A stretch of 64,000 bases of DNA from Nonomuraea dietziae (GTDB taxonomy: Bacteria > Actinomycetota > Actinomycetes > Streptosporangiales > Streptosporangiaceae). The stretch covers positions 3,286,001 through 3,350,000 of the forward strand of contig NZ_JACIBV010000001.1 of NCBI RefSeq assembly GCF_014195505.1, written 5' to 3'. Position numbers and translations under genes: made by a program. The first letter of the stretch is position 1. Each line of letters opens with the position of its first letter. Below, one piece after another: positions 8,492 to 17,349 of the stretch. Under the pieces are notes generated by a model, which was not told the DNA's origin, did no database searches, and saw only the letters and a list, made by a program, of their open reading frames with translations.

Positions 8492-9229
8492 ATGAGGATC
8501 GGAGAGCTCGCCGCGCTGGTCGGGGTGTCCACCCGGACCGTGCGTCACTACCACCACCTGGGGCTGCTCCCCGAGCCCGAACGGCTGCCCAACGGCTATC
8601 GGGAGTACCGGCTGCGCGACGCGGTGCTGCTGTCGCGCGTCAGACAGCTGGCCGCGCTCGGCCTGTCGCTGGACGAGCTGCGCGACGTGCTGGCCGACGA
8701 CGCGGGCAAGGAGCTGCGCGAGGTCCTGGAGGAGCTCGACGCCGACCTGGCCAGGCAGCAGGCGGTGATCACGCTCAGGCGCGAGAAGCTGGCCGAGCTC
8801 CTCCGCCTGGTGGACCTCAACCCCGACTCGCTGATCTCTCCCGACCTCACCACGGCGCTGCGCGACCTGTCATCGGGCGGCTCCAGGTTCGCCGCGCTCG
8901 ACAGGGAGCTGCTGACCCTGGTCGGCTCCATGGCGGGCGAGGAGGAGGTGCGCACCCTGCTGGCCCCGCTCACCTCGCCCGACGCCCTCGCCAAGGCGCA
9001 CGAGCTCTACGCCCGGCTCGACGCGCTCGACGACGCCGAGCCGGGCGACCCCAGGATCGCGGCTCTCGCCGCCGATCTCGCCGACTACCTGCCCGCCGAG
9101 ATGACCTCGGCGATGGCGGCCCACTCGGGGCCGGGGTCGGCGTGGCTGGAGGCGCTGACCGACGAGCTCAACCCGGCCCAGGCCGAGGTTTTCAGGCTGC
9201 TGCTGCTCACCCTGAAGGAAGGACTGTGA
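8492..9229 (+). CDS. MerR family transcriptional regulator
   Basis: A 245-residue regulator with an N-terminal winged-helix domain (MRIGELAALVGVSTRTVRHYHHLGLLPEPER, NGYREYR), a dimerisation coiled coil around residues 75-115 and an alpha-helical C-terminal sensor region of about 120 residues, similar to TipA-like regulators without an obvious metal site. I choose ATG 8492 rather than GTG 8477 because the -10 box overlaps the codons between them. Its promoter carries the operator described just upstream, so it should autoregulate. Its stop overlaps the start of a membrane protein by one base (TGATG), making that protein the probable regulated partner. Confidence 0.9.
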   Translation: MRIGELAALVGVSTRTVRHYHHLGLLPEPERLPNGYREYRLRDAVLLSRVRQLAALGLSLDELRDVLADDAGKELREVLEELDADLARQQAVITLRREKLAELLRLVDLNPDSLISPDLTTALRDLSSGGSRFAALDRELLTLVGSMAGEEEVRTLLAPLTSPDALAKAHELYARLDALDDAEPGDPRIAALAADLADYLPAEMTSAMAAHSGPGSAWLEALTDELNPAQAEVFRLLLLTLKEGL

Positions 9230-10050
9230 TGCTCAGGTTCGCGCGCGCCGCGCTGTACACCGCCATCCCCGCCGAGGTGCTCCTCGTGACCCTGCTCATC
9301 GCGGGCGTGCCGCTGCCGACGCCCGTCCTGGTGGCCGGGGAGACCCTCGTGATGCTCGTGCTCGCGCTGGAGGCGGTGACCGCCTACCGCCTGTTCAGCG
9401 CCTCGCGCGGAGCGGGGCTCGGACGGCGGGCCGCGCTCTCGGCGACCTACGAGCAGCTGGTGCCCGCGAAGGTGCGCAGGCTGCTGGAGTTCGAGCTGAA
9501 CGGCATGGTCAGCCTGGGCCTGTGGGTGACCAGGCGGCGCCACGGGGTGCCGCCCGGCGCGACCGCGCTCTCCTACTCCAAGGAGCAGAGCACGACCATC
9601 CTGCTCGTGCTGTTCATGATGATCGTCGAGCTGGTGGCGGTGGACCTGCTGATGGTCGCCTTCGACGTGCCGGCCCCCATACGCGTCGCAGTCCTGGTGC
9701 TCGACCTGTACGGCGTGCTGTTCGGCCTGGCCTTCGGCGCGGCCTGCGTCACCAGGCCGCACGTCCTGACCGATGACGAGCTGCGCATCCGCTGCGGCGC
9801 CTACTTCGACCTGCGCATCCCCCGCGAGCTCATCACCTCGATGCGCGTCTCGCGCGCCTACAACGAGAACGGCATGGTCAGGGTCGCCGACGGACGGCTC
9901 AGCGTGGCGGTCTCCTCGCAGACCAACGTGATCGTCGAGCTGGCCGAGCCGATCACCGTGACCCGTCCGCTCGGCGCCGAGGAGTCGGTCACCAGCGTCC
10001 GCTTCTTCGCCGACACGCCCGGCGCCGTCCTGCAGCGAGCGGCGGCCTGA
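9229..10050 (+). CDS. Membrane protein of unknown function, coupled to MerR regulator
   Basis: A 273-residue protein with two hydrophobic helices near the N-terminus, two more around residues 120-175 (IVELVAVDLLMVAF region) and a soluble C-terminal part of about 95 residues that looks beta-rich (LTDDELRIRCGAYFDLRIPRELI, then a VAVSSQTNVIVEL strand set), resembling a PH-like domain. I do not recognise a named family. The TGATG overlap means co-translation with the MerR protein, so it may be the effector of that sensor, for example in envelope stress or drug response. That role is inference. Confidence 0.85.
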   Translation: MLRFARAALYTAIPAEVLLVTLLIAGVPLPTPVLVAGETLVMLVLALEAVTAYRLFSASRGAGLGRRAALSATYEQLVPAKVRRLLEFELNGMVSLGLWVTRRRHGVPPGATALSYSKEQSTTILLVLFMMIVELVAVDLLMVAFDVPAPIRVAVLVLDLYGVLFGLAFGAACVTRPHVLTDDELRIRCGAYFDLRIPRELITSMRVSRAYNENGMVRVADGRLSVAVSSQTNVIVELAEPITVTRPLGAEESVTSVRFFADTPGAVLQRAAA

Positions 10051-10053
10051 GCG

Positions 10054-10224
10054 TCACGGCGGCGGGCGGGTGGATCGGGCGGCGCGCTGCGCGTCCAGGC
10101 GCGCGGCGCGCTGCTCGCCCTCGTCGAGGTTGGAGTTGACGACGATGACCGGCTCGCCGTCGACCCACGTGATCAGCCACGCCTGAGGTCGCGGCAGCGG
10201 CCGGTAGACAGTGGGCGCGATCAC
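10054..10224 (-). CDS. Small hypothetical protein, 56 residues
   Basis: The GTG start at 10224 overlaps the TGA of the upstream small gene (GTGA). The product contains a short beta-hairpin-like core (AWLITWVDGEPVIVVNSNLDEGEQRAARL) and a Pro-rich end. It looks like a conserved small cytosolic protein that is paired with its upstream neighbour; no function is evident. It converges on the membrane protein gene with only three bases between stops. Confidence 0.5.
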   Translation of the reverse strand: MIAPTVYRPLPRPQAWLITWVDGEPVIVVNSNLDEGEQRAARLDAQRAARSTRPPP

Positions 10225-10571
10225 GGGAGCCGCCCGCTCCGCACCCGCCTGACGAGGTCGACCGTCCTGCGCCAGTCGTCTGCCTCGTGTCCCCACGAGG
10301 AGCGGGCCTGGCTCAGCCCTATCAGGCAGGCGGAGCCGTCGATCACCACCGTCACCTGCTGGAACGGCCTGCGCGTGGGAGAGCGGACGGCGGTGAGGTA
10401 CTCGGGAGGCGGCGGCTCGGCTGCCGACAGCTCCTCGATGAGACGCGTGGCGCGCCGCAGCTTCTGCCGGGTGAGCTCGAGGTCGCGCACGAGCCTGTTG
10501 TGCCATTCGATGCGCTTGCTCGCCCTGACCGCACGCCGTGCCAGCTGGGCGATGGTGTCGCTGTCGTTCAT
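10221..10571 (-). CDS. Hypothetical protein, 116 residues
   Basis: The ATG at 10571 begins MNDSDTIAQLARRAVRA. The first 50 residues are strongly helical and charged (RLVRDLELTRQKLRRATRLIEELSA), suggesting a coiled coil; the C-terminal half holds a small beta region (FQQVTVVIDGSACLIGL). No family recognised. It is translationally coupled to the following 56-residue protein and lies divergent from the gene at 10663. Codon use is typical of the genome, supporting a real gene. Confidence 0.6.
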   Translation of the reverse strand: MNDSDTIAQLARRAVRASKRIEWHNRLVRDLELTRQKLRRATRLIEELSAAEPPPPEYLTAVRSPTRRPFQQVTVVIDGSACLIGLSQARSSWGHEADDWRRTVDLVRRVRSGRLP

Positions 10572-10662
10572 GGGGGCCTGCCTGTCCTGGACAACGAGTG
10601 TCAGCGGGCGCCCCACATGCCCGTCAGGTGATTGAAGCACACGGTTTCCGTAGACTCCAGGG

Positions 10663-11187
10663 ATGCGGCGGGTGAGCAGCACGGTGGTCGTGGTGACGGG
10701 AGAGCGGGCGGCCGAGGTGGTCACGGGGCTCGAGGGGCTGCACAACGTGCGGACCCTGACGACGGGCGAACTCCTGCCCGAGCAGGTGACGGAGGCGGTG
10801 ACCAGAGCCAGGGCCACCTACGTGGTCCACGACGCCGATCCGCTGGCCGAGGTCGGGCGCGCGTGGGCGGGTTTCTTCGACGGCACCGAGCCCGTCGGAG
10901 GGCTGGAGGTAGCCATCGAGGAGACGCTCGCGGCGCTGCGCGAGGAGCGGAGGGTGCTGCCCGACTACTACGTCGTGCTGGAGCCGGAGGAGCTGCCCGC
11001 CACGGAGCGGCACTGGTGGCTCGGTGTGCTGGCGGGAGCGGCCCCCGTGCGGGTGGTGCCCTCCCCCTCCTCGGCGGCCAGCGTGGCGGGCGCGCTCGGC
11101 AGGCTGGCGGCGGGGCGGTGGTGGCCGCGCGACCTCGACGCCTGGCTGCGGGCGCTGCCCCGCACGATCCCCGACCGCATCCACTGA
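10663..11187 (+). CDS. Hypothetical protein, 174 residues
   Basis: The start MRRVSSTVVVVTGE is followed by an alpha/beta fold with a Rossmann-like opening strand and helices (AEVVTGLEGLHNVRTL, then ATYVVHDADPLAEVGRAWAGFFDG), and a second half rich in Ala/Leu with WWPRDLDAWLRALPRTIPDR. It is convergent with cobQ, 26 bases apart. I recognise no family; a nucleotide-binding or regulatory fold is possible. High coding quality and absence of competing frames support it. Confidence 0.65.
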   Translation: MRRVSSTVVVVTGERAAEVVTGLEGLHNVRTLTTGELLPEQVTEAVTRARATYVVHDADPLAEVGRAWAGFFDGTEPVGGLEVAIEETLAALREERRVLPDYYVVLEPEELPATERHWWLGVLAGAAPVRVVPSPSSAASVAGALGRLAAGRWWPRDLDAWLRALPRTIPDRIH

Positions 11188-11213
11188 CCGCTTCTCGGTG
11201 GCGGTGGCCGCGC

Positions 11214-12689
11214 CTACGCGCCCGGCGGCAGGAACGGCACCGGCCCTGTGCCGTTCTCGATCAGCCTGAGCAGCGCCTCGGTGTCGAGATGACGCTCGAC
11301 CAGGTCGCCGAGGGCGTCGAGCCGCGCCTCCCTGAGCGCGGCGAAGCTCGTGGCCGGCGCGGGCACGAAGTCGCGCCCGGCGCGCGCGGCCACGTCCGTC
11401 AGGAACGCGCGGCGGAAGCCGTCGTTCTCCAGCGCGCCGTGCCACGTCGTCCCGTACACCGCGCCGACCCTGCACCCGTCGAGGAACGGCTCGCCGCCCT
11501 CCACCGTGGCGACGCCGTGGTGGATCTCGTAGGCGGAGACCGGCTGCCCGTACTCCTCACCGGTGGGCCTGGCCAGGCGCTTGTCCCTGGCGAACGTGAC
11601 GTGCACCGGCAGCATTCCCAGCCCCTTCACCAGGCCCGCGCCCGACTCCACCTCGTCGACGATCTCGCGCGCCAGCATCTGGTAGCCGCCACAGATGCCC
11701 AGGACCGGCAGCTCGCGCGCGACCAGCGCGTCGGCCAGGCCCGTCGAGCGCAGCCACGCCAGGTCGGCGACCGTGGCCCTTGAGCCCGGCAGGACCACCA
11801 GATCGGCGTCGTCGAGCTCGGCCGGGGTGGTGACGAAGCGCACCACCACGCCGGGCTCCCCGGCCAGCGCGTCGAGGTCGGTGAAGTTCGAGACGCGCGG
11901 CAGCCTGACGACGGCGACGCGGAGCGTCTGCCTGCCGTACGGCGTGCCGGTGACGGCGGGACGGTTGTCGAGGGCCAGGGAGTCCTCGACGTCCAGCCAC
12001 AGCCCTTCGAGCCAGGGCAGCACGCCGTACACCTCGCGGCCGGTCAGCCCGCGCAGCGTGTCGAGGCCGGGCTCGAGCAACTCGACCGCTCCCCTGAACT
12101 TGTTCACGACGAACCCGGCGATGTGCGCCTGGTCCTCCCTGTCGAGGAGGGCGACGGTCCCGTAGAAGGCGGCGAAGACGCCGCCCCTGTCGATGTCGCC
12201 GACCACGACGACCGGCAGGCCGGCGGCGCGGGCCAGCCCCATGTTGGCGATGTCGCCGCGCCTGAGGTTGATCTCGGCGGGACTGCCGGCCCCCTCGCAG
12301 ATCACCACGTCGTAGGCGGACCTCAGCCGCTCGAAGGACTCCAGGGCCTTCTCGCGCAGGAAGTCCTTGAGCGCGCCGTACTCCATGGCGTCGACGTCGG
12401 TCAGCGGCCTGCCCATGAGCACCACCTGGCTGCGGCGGTCGCTGCCCGGCTTGAGCAGGATCGGGTTCATGTCGGCGAGCGGCTCCAGCCCCGCCGCCTG
12501 CGCCTGCATCGCCTGCGCGCGGCCGATCTCGGCGCCGTCGGCGGTGACGAAGGAGTTGAGCGACATGTTCTGCGCCTTGTACGGCGCGACCCGCACCCCC
12601 TGCCTGGCCAGCCAGCGGCAGATGCCCGCCGTCACCACGCTCTTCCCCGCATCCGACGTGGTCCCGGCCACCAGCAGCGCACCCTTCAC
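11214..12689 (-). CDS. cobQ: Cobyric acid synthase
   Basis: A 491-residue glutamine-dependent amidotransferase that amidates the b, d, e and g side chains of adenosylcobyrinic acid diamide during B12 synthesis. The N-terminal synthetase domain has the P-loop-like GTTSDAGKS (residues 9-17) and the [10 protein letters not shown] segment; the C-terminal class I glutaminase-like domain has the nucleophile Cys in LGICGGYQM and the His-containing [12 protein letters not shown]. Length is normal. It starts with GTG. It lies 4 kb from cobD, but an MFS gene separates them, so they are not one operon. Confidence 0.96.
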   Translation of the reverse strand: MKGALLVAGTTSDAGKSVVTAGICRWLARQGVRVAPYKAQNMSLNSFVTADGAEIGRAQAMQAQAAGLEPLADMNPILLKPGSDRRSQVVLMGRPLTDVDAMEYGALKDFLREKALESFERLRSAYDVVICEGAGSPAEINLRRGDIANMGLARAAGLPVVVVGDIDRGGVFAAFYGTVALLDREDQAHIAGFVVNKFRGAVELLEPGLDTLRGLTGREVYGVLPWLEGLWLDVEDSLALDNRPAVTGTPYGRQTLRVAVVRLPRVSNFTDLDALAGEPGVVVRFVTTPAELDDADLVVLPGSRATVADLAWLRSTGLADALVARELPVLGICGGYQMLAREIVDEVESGAGLVKGLGMLPVHVTFARDKRLARPTGEEYGQPVSAYEIHHGVATVEGGEPFLDGCRVGAVYGTTWHGALENDGFRRAFLTDVAARAGRDFVPAPATSFAALREARLDALGDLVERHLDTEALLRLIENGTGPVPFLPPGA

Positions 12690-12796
12690 GCGGCCACGGT
12701 AGCGGTCCGTCTCCCGCTACCTCTTGGCGCAGGCTGTGACTTCTGCCACTCTGTCTAGAACAAACTCCTAGAATAGAATTCTGGAAAGGATGGGGC

Positions 12797-14152
12797 ATGG
12801 TCGCGACCCGCCTGTTCGGCAGCCCTCCTCCGGCAGGGATCGACGCCGCCTCCCGCGCGCCCTACGGCTGGGCTCCGCTGATCGTGTTGTTCGTCGTCGG
12901 CCTCGTCGACCGCGTGGAGCACAACCTGTTGTCCGGCGTGCTGCCGCACGTGCAGGCCGAATGGGGCTTCAGCGACACCGCCGCGGGCTCGATCCCCACG
13001 GCCTCCGCGCTGGCCGCCGCCCTCGTCGCCATCCCCGCCGGCTACCTCGCCGACCGCGTCAACAGGACCCGCATCCTCGCGGTCGTCGTGCTGCTGTGGG
13101 CGGTGGCCACACTCGGCTCCGGCCTGGCCGCCGGTTTCGCGATGTTCTACGCGATGCGCGTCTTCCTGGCCGCCGCCGAGTGCATCGACAACCCCGCCTC
13201 CGGCTCCCTGACCGCCGACTACTACCCGCCGGTCTCCAGGGCCAAGGCGTACGGCCTGACCAGGGTCACCACCTATCTCGGCGGCATCGGCACGCTGATC
13301 GGCGGCGTCCTGGCCCAGGCGTACGGCTGGCGGACCGCCTTCCTCGTCATGGTCGTGCCCGGCCTGATCGCGGCGTGGCTGTGCTGGCGCCTCCGCGAAC
13401 CGGCCAGGGGACACCTGGACTCGCTCGTCGCGGGCGGCTCCACCCAGCCGGGCGAGCAGGGCGAGAGCGCCGGCGTCGCGGAGGCCGCCGTGCCCGCAGG
13501 ACTCAGGGACAGGCGCGCGGGACGCTTCCTCGAGGTCCTGCGCATCCCCACGCTGGCCATCGTCTGCGCCGGGCTGGCCCTGCTGACGCTCGGCCTGGCC
13601 GGCATCTTCTACTGGATGCCCTCGCTCATGGTCCGCACGTTCGGCGTCGGCACCGGCGCGGCGGGCTCGGTCAGCGGCCTCATCACGATCGCGGGACCCG
13701 TGCTCGGCACGCTGATCGGCTCCAGGCTCGGCTCCAAGTGGCACGGCACCGTCAGGGGCGGCCGCCTGCTCGCGGGCGGCGGCGGCATCACCGCGGGCTC
13801 CGCGGTGCTGGCGGGGGCCCTGGCCATGGACTCCATGCTCTGGCTCAGCGTCCTGACCCTGGTGGCCAGCACGCTGATGTCGATCGCGATCCCGAACATG
13901 ACCGCCTGCCTGGCCGACGTGGTCGGCGCGCACGCCCGCGGGCTCGGCTTCGCCGTCCTGCAGCTGCTGACGACGTTCGGCGGCGCCTTCGGCTCGCTGG
14001 TCGTCGGACGGATCTCCGACACCAGCGGCTCGCTCACCACCGGCATGTACGCGCTGATCCCCTTCATGGTGGTCGGCGGCGTGATCACGCTCCTGGCGCG
14101 GGGCTTCTACGAGCGCGACGCGGCCAGAGTGCTGGAGCAAGCACGGCGATAG
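12797..14152 (+). CDS. MFS transporter
   Basis: A 451-residue major-facilitator transporter with about twelve hydrophobic helices and the loop 2-3 signature PAGYLADRVNRTRIL. A 45-residue polar loop between helices 6 and 7 (about residues 195-245) is typical. An AAAGGA ribosome-binding site lies upstream of ATG 12797. A TAGAAT -10-like box at about 12769 and a short palindrome AGAATTCT sit in an AT-rich stretch directly upstream. Its 3' end overlaps the 3' end of cobD on the other strand by 68 bases. Substrate unknown; being between two B12 genes hints at corrinoid or precursor traffic, but this is weak. Confidence 0.88.
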   Translation: MVATRLFGSPPPAGIDAASRAPYGWAPLIVLFVVGLVDRVEHNLLSGVLPHVQAEWGFSDTAAGSIPTASALAAALVAIPAGYLADRVNRTRILAVVVLLWAVATLGSGLAAGFAMFYAMRVFLAAAECIDNPASGSLTADYYPPVSRAKAYGLTRVTTYLGGIGTLIGGVLAQAYGWRTAFLVMVVPGLIAAWLCWRLREPARGHLDSLVAGGSTQPGEQGESAGVAEAAVPAGLRDRRAGRFLEVLRIPTLAIVCAGLALLTLGLAGIFYWMPSLMVRTFGVGTGAAGSVSGLITIAGPVLGTLIGSRLGSKWHGTVRGGRLLAGGGGITAGSAVLAGALAMDSMLWLSVLTLVASTLMSIAIPNMTACLADVVGAHARGLGFAVLQLLTTFGGAFGSLVVGRISDTSGSLTTGMYALIPFMVVGGVITLLARGFYERDAARVLEQARR

Positions 14153-15107
14153 CGGCGGCCGCGAGACTCACCGTCCTGGTGAGCCGCACCGCCCTGCGGA
14201 TGTCGCGCACCTCCGGCCTGGGCCCCTCCCCCATCTCCGGACGGTGCTCGACCCTGCTGCCGTAGACGTTGACGCCGCCCAGCGTGACGTCGAGCGCGCC
14301 CGCGAACGCGGCCTCGCACCTGCCCGCGTTGGGGCTGGGGTGACGGTGACCGTCCCTCCTGAGCACCCGCAGGGCGCGCCCGCTGTCAGGAGCGGCCATG
14401 ACGGCCAACAGCCCGGTGATCCTCGCGGGGACGTAGTTGGCGACGTCGTCGAGCCTGGCGGCGGCCCAGCCGAAGCGTTCGTAGCGCGGGGAGCGGTGGC
14501 CGACCATCGCGTCGAGGGTGTTGACGGCGCGGTAGGCGAGCAGCCCCGGCACCCCCGCGATCACGCCCCAGAACAGCGGGGCGACGACGGCGTCGGAGGT
14601 GTTCTCTGCCAGCGACTCGACCGTGGCCCTGGCCAGCTCGGGCGCCTCCAGCGTGCGGGGATCCCTGCCGCACAGGTGCGGCAGGCGCTTCCTGGCGGCC
14701 TCGATGTCCTTGGCCTCGAGGGCCTCGGCCATGTGGACGCCTTCACGCGCCAGCGTGGTGCCGCCCAGGACCGCCCAGGTGGCGGCGGCGGTCAACCCGA
14801 CCTCGGCCACAGCCCTGACCACGCCCGGGCCCGCCGTCGAGCTACCGAGCCGCGTCGGGGAGCCGCCCGGTACACGTTCGGTCGCCAGGCTCGCCAGGGC
14901 GCCCAGGCCGGCCGCGGCGCCCACGCAGATCGCGACGTGCGCGACGCCGTTGGGGCGGGCGTCGCCGTACAGGCGCCGCTCCAGCGCCGCCGCCGCCCGC
15001 CCGAACAGCGCGACGGGATGCCCGCGCCTGGGGTCGCCGACGACGGCGTCCACGAGAACTCCGAGTGCGATTCCCGCGGACCTAGACCAGATGTGCATGA
15101 AGCTCAT
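14085..15107 (-). CDS. cobD: Adenosylcobinamide-phosphate synthase
   Basis: A 340-residue integral membrane enzyme of the CbiB/CobD family that attaches aminopropanol (or its phosphate) to adenosylcobyric acid. Diagnostic segments are ALGVLVDAVVGDPRRGHPVALFG at the start, the central SLAENTSDAVVAPLFWGVIAGVPGLLAYRAVNTLDAMVGHR block and RFGWAAARLDDVANYVPARIT. The start may be ATG 15107 or ATG 15098; both overlap the upstream kinase-like gene. The last 68 bases run antisense to the end of the MFS gene, so the C-terminus beyond residue about 315 is not needed for the family fold and may be an extension. Confidence 0.93.
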   Translation of the reverse strand: MSFMHIWSRSAGIALGVLVDAVVGDPRRGHPVALFGRAAAALERRLYGDARPNGVAHVAICVGAAAGLGALASLATERVPGGSPTRLGSSTAGPGVVRAVAEVGLTAAATWAVLGGTTLAREGVHMAEALEAKDIEAARKRLPHLCGRDPRTLEAPELARATVESLAENTSDAVVAPLFWGVIAGVPGLLAYRAVNTLDAMVGHRSPRYERFGWAAARLDDVANYVPARITGLLAVMAAPDSGRALRVLRRDGHRHPSPNAGRCEAAFAGALDVTLGGVNVYGSRVEHRPEMGEGPRPEVRDIRRAVRLTRTVSLAAAAIAVLAPALWPRRARRSPAPGA

Positions 15108-15864
15108 CTTCGTGGGTGTCGAGCCATGCCGCGGCCCGCCGGATGCGCTCGCCCGCGCCGTCCTCCCACAACCTCGCCCAGCCGCCGCCCTCGGCCGCCC
15201 TGGCCCTCATCACCTCGTAGGAACGGCCGAAGCGCAGCCTGGCCAGCGGAAGCAGGCGGCGGCGCGTGCGCGGCGGCAGGTCGTACGCCTCGCAGAACAG
15301 CCGCAGCCGCGCGCCCACGTCGACGTGGCGCAGCAGCGGATGCCTGTCGACGGGATCGGCGATCGGCGCCCAGTGACGCAGCGTGGTGACCACGTCGAAC
15401 GCCCTCGTCGTGGGCCGCGCCAGATCGAAGTCGATGAGCGCGACGGGCTCGGCGCCCTGGAAGATCACATTCTCGGGGGTCAGGTCGCAGTGCCCGATCA
15501 CCTCGGGGACGTCGTCGTCGTTCGACCCGCCCTCCCACCGATGCCCGGCCAGCGGAAAGCCCTCGGTCGCGTCGTGGAAGCGCCGCAGCAGGACGGCCAG
15601 GGACCCGAGCGCCTCGTCCGTGACGCTGTGGACGGTCAGGCCCGCGGTGCCAGGAACGAAGGTGATGATCTCGCGACCGGTGGCGTCCATGCCTACGAGC
15701 CGCGGCGCCCCGTCGAAGCCGACCGCCTCGAGGTGGCGGAGCAGAGCGTGCACGGCGGGGCTGGAACGGCAGATGGGCCTACGCACCGTGTCGGCGATCC
15801 GCACCACTCCGTCCGTCACGTCCCCGCCCTGCAGAGGAATCTCGTGCAGGACCGTCGCGACCAT
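15082..15864 (-). CDS. Aminoglycoside phosphotransferase (APH) family kinase
   Basis: A 260-residue kinase-fold protein. The catalytic loop GHCDLTPEN (residues 124-132) contains the Asp base and Asn metal ligand, and IDFDLA (144-149) supplies the metal-binding Asp, equivalent to DFG. The N-lobe is short. Family members phosphorylate aminoglycosides, choline, homoserine or other small alcohols; nothing here proves antibiotic resistance. It overlaps the start of cobD by 26 bases, so both are likely co-transcribed; a role in the aminopropanol branch of B12 synthesis is an attractive but unproven guess. Confidence 0.85.
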   Translation of the reverse strand: MVATVLHEIPLQGGDVTDGVVRIADTVRRPICRSSPAVHALLRHLEAVGFDGAPRLVGMDATGREIITFVPGTAGLTVHSVTDEALGSLAVLLRRFHDATEGFPLAGHRWEGGSNDDDVPEVIGHCDLTPENVIFQGAEPVALIDFDLARPTTRAFDVVTTLRHWAPIADPVDRHPLLRHVDVGARLRLFCEAYDLPPRTRRRLLPLARLRFGRSYEVMRARAAEGGGWARLWEDGAGERIRRAAAWLDTHEDELHAHLV

Positions 15865-16208
15865 GCCACGACACCTTAGCCCTATATGTGCGCCCCCGCC
15901 TGGGGTTTTCGGACATTCCCACCCGCGACACCACCACGTCGTGGATCGTTCCCGGCACCGCGTGGCCGCTTCCGTCGACGTTCGTCCGAGCCGGGAGCAC
16001 CCGCGCCCACCCGGCCGGCAACCGGTGCCGCCATGGGCGAGGCTTCGGCTTCGAGGCGGCCGAGATCACAGCCCTCACGAAAGCCCAGTTCGGGGTGGGG
16101 TCGGTGTTCGGGGAGCAGCAGGGCGAGCGGTCGCTGAGCTGAGGGAGCGTGGTGACACGCACAATCGAGTACGTACGAGCTCCCAGGATCATGCACAATT
16201 AGGCGGGA
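15865..16208. other. 344-base stretch without a convincing gene
   Basis: One open frame on the plus strand (15888-16142, ending GVGSVFGEQQGERSLS) has no recognisable start signal or family and may be a gene remnant. No repeats or hairpins stand out before the tRNA gene. Confidence 0.4.
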
Positions 16209-16281
16209 GCGCCCTTAGCTCAGCTGGATAGAGCACCGGACTTCTAATCCGACGGTCGCAGGTTCGAATCCTGCAGGGCGC
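16209..16281 (+). tRNA. tRNA-Arg, anticodon TCT
   Basis: A full cloverleaf can be drawn. The acceptor stem GCGCCCT pairs with AGGGCGC, the D arm is GCTC...GAGC, the anticodon stem CCGGA pairs with TCCGA (one wobble or mismatch) around the loop CTTCTAA, giving anticodon TCT that reads AGA. The T arm is GCAGG/CCTGC with TTCGAAT. CCA is not encoded. Its 3' end directly borders integrase remnants, so it is a probable attachment site of an integrative element. Confidence 0.95.
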
Positions 16282-16497
16282 GCTTTGATCATGCCGCTGA
16301 CCTGCGGAAATGCGCGCTGTCCGGCCGTGCGGAACATAGTTCTAGTCAATCGGTGCTCGCGCGGTGCTCGCCCGTACCAACCCCGTACACACCATGATCA
16401 TGATGCCATCCAACGCGTCGCTCAGCGGCGCAGCGCCAAGACGAACAGCCCCGTTCCGCCGCGAATCCGGCGAGACGAGGCCGCTCGTCTACTCCGG

Positions 16498-16798
16498 TTA
16501 TGCGCGGAGATGCCTCAACGCGCCCCGCTCCTCCTGATCGTCGTCTCCCAGCAACAGCGCTGCGGCCTTCTCCGCCGCCGCCATCGCCACCTGCGGAAAG
16601 ACCGAGGTGTAGGTGTCGGCAGTGAAAGCACTGGAAGTATGCCCGAGCGTCTCCTGGACCACTTTGATCTCCACGCCCGCAGCCAGCATCAACGAGGCCG
16701 CGCCATGCCGTAGATCATGAAGCCGGAGCGGTGGCAGTCCCGCCAAATAGGCCAGCCACAAGAACTGGTCGGACACATATCGCGGATGCAGCCGACCC
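16498..16798 (-). pseudogene. Tyrosine recombinase (phage/ICE integrase), C-terminal fragment
   Basis: About 100 residues of the catalytic domain: LHPRYVSDQFLWLAYLAGLPPLRLHDLRHGAASLML, with the RHxLRH-type HDLRHG box, then VQETLGHTSSAFTADTYTSV containing the second conserved His and the nucleophile Tyr. The first half, including the first catalytic Arg, is missing: at 16799 the sequence switches sharply into an IS end. Integrases of this type sit beside the tRNA in which they insert, and the tRNA-Arg gene is 216 bases away. The remnant therefore marks the edge of a decayed integrated element. Confidence 0.85.
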
Positions 16799-16847
16799 TG
16801 TACCGCTTCAAAATTCATCACGTAGGGCTTGAGCTGGGAGTTCTCCG
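16799..16847 (-). repeat. IS-end sequence, copy A
   Basis: About 48 bases starting TGTACCGCTTCAAAA on the plus strand. The same sequence recurs at 17033 and 41707, and its first half at 43957. It directly follows the stop codon of an integrase-core transposase remnant (16854) and ends abruptly at TGT, so I read it as the right terminus of that IS (IS481/IS3-like elements end in TG...CA). Confidence 0.65.
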
Positions 16848-16853
16848 GAGCGG

Positions 16854-17349
16854 CTACGCGGCTCGGTGGTACTCGTTGATCAGTCCGCCGAGCACTTTCC
16901 GGCGTTCGATCCGTCCTTCCAGAGGTGCGACGGTCTGCTCATCGTGATCGGGTGGTCGCTGCGCGCGGGACTGGTGCGGCCGATGGCCGTTGTAGTGATC
17001 GGCATATTCACCAAGCAGCGAGCGCAGGTGCCTGTAGTGCTTCAAAACTTGCATGTACGGCTTGAGCTGGGGTTTCTCCACCTGGGCAGGCCAGAAGCCC
17101 ATTGGCCTGGGCGCGTAGGAATGCCTGCCAGGAGGTATCGAGATGTCGAGGCGCCGGGCTGAAGCGGCGTGAGCGCAGCACGCGCCGCACGGTCGTCTCG
17201 CTGATCTGGTAGCCGAGCCGCACCAGTTCCCCATGCACGCGACGGTAGCCCCACGCGGGGTTCTCCCGCGACACGCAGATGATCAAGTCCCGGATCTTCC
17301 GGCTCGTCCTTGGACGCCCGGGCCGATGCGGGTAGGTCCAGGTCCGGCG
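16854..17349 (-). mobile_element. Integrase-core (IS481/IS3-like) transposase, rearranged remnant
   Basis: Two parts of one transposase lie in order but are split by an extra IS end. The upstream part (17080-17349) encodes [38 protein letters not shown] and WQAFLRAQANGLLAC, i.e. the helix-turn-helix and the start of the DDE domain. The downstream part (16854-17032) encodes HLRSLLGEYADHYNGHRPHQ and ends LGGLINEYHRAA at a TAG. The catalytic core between them is missing, replaced by an IS-end sequence (17033-17079). The upstream part is itself cut at 17350 by an IS5-like left end. It cannot be active. Confidence 0.75.
17033..17079 (-). repeat. IS-end sequence, copy B, embedded in a transposase remnant
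   Basis: Begins TGTAGTGCTTCAAAAC on the plus strand and matches copies A and C over about 45 bases, including GCTTGAGCTGGG. Here it sits inside the transposase coding region in place of the missing core, implying recombination between IS copies. Confidence 0.65.

Noticed and set aside
12755..14140. 461-codon minus-strand frame opposite the MFS gene
   Set aside because: His/Gln/Asp-rich shadow composition and no hydrophobic helices, whereas the plus strand encodes a clear MFS protein.
15082..15864. Calling the APH-fold gene an aminoglycoside resistance gene
   Set aside because: Only the general kinase catalytic residues are visible; no subfamily-specific features, and its context is cobalamin synthesis.
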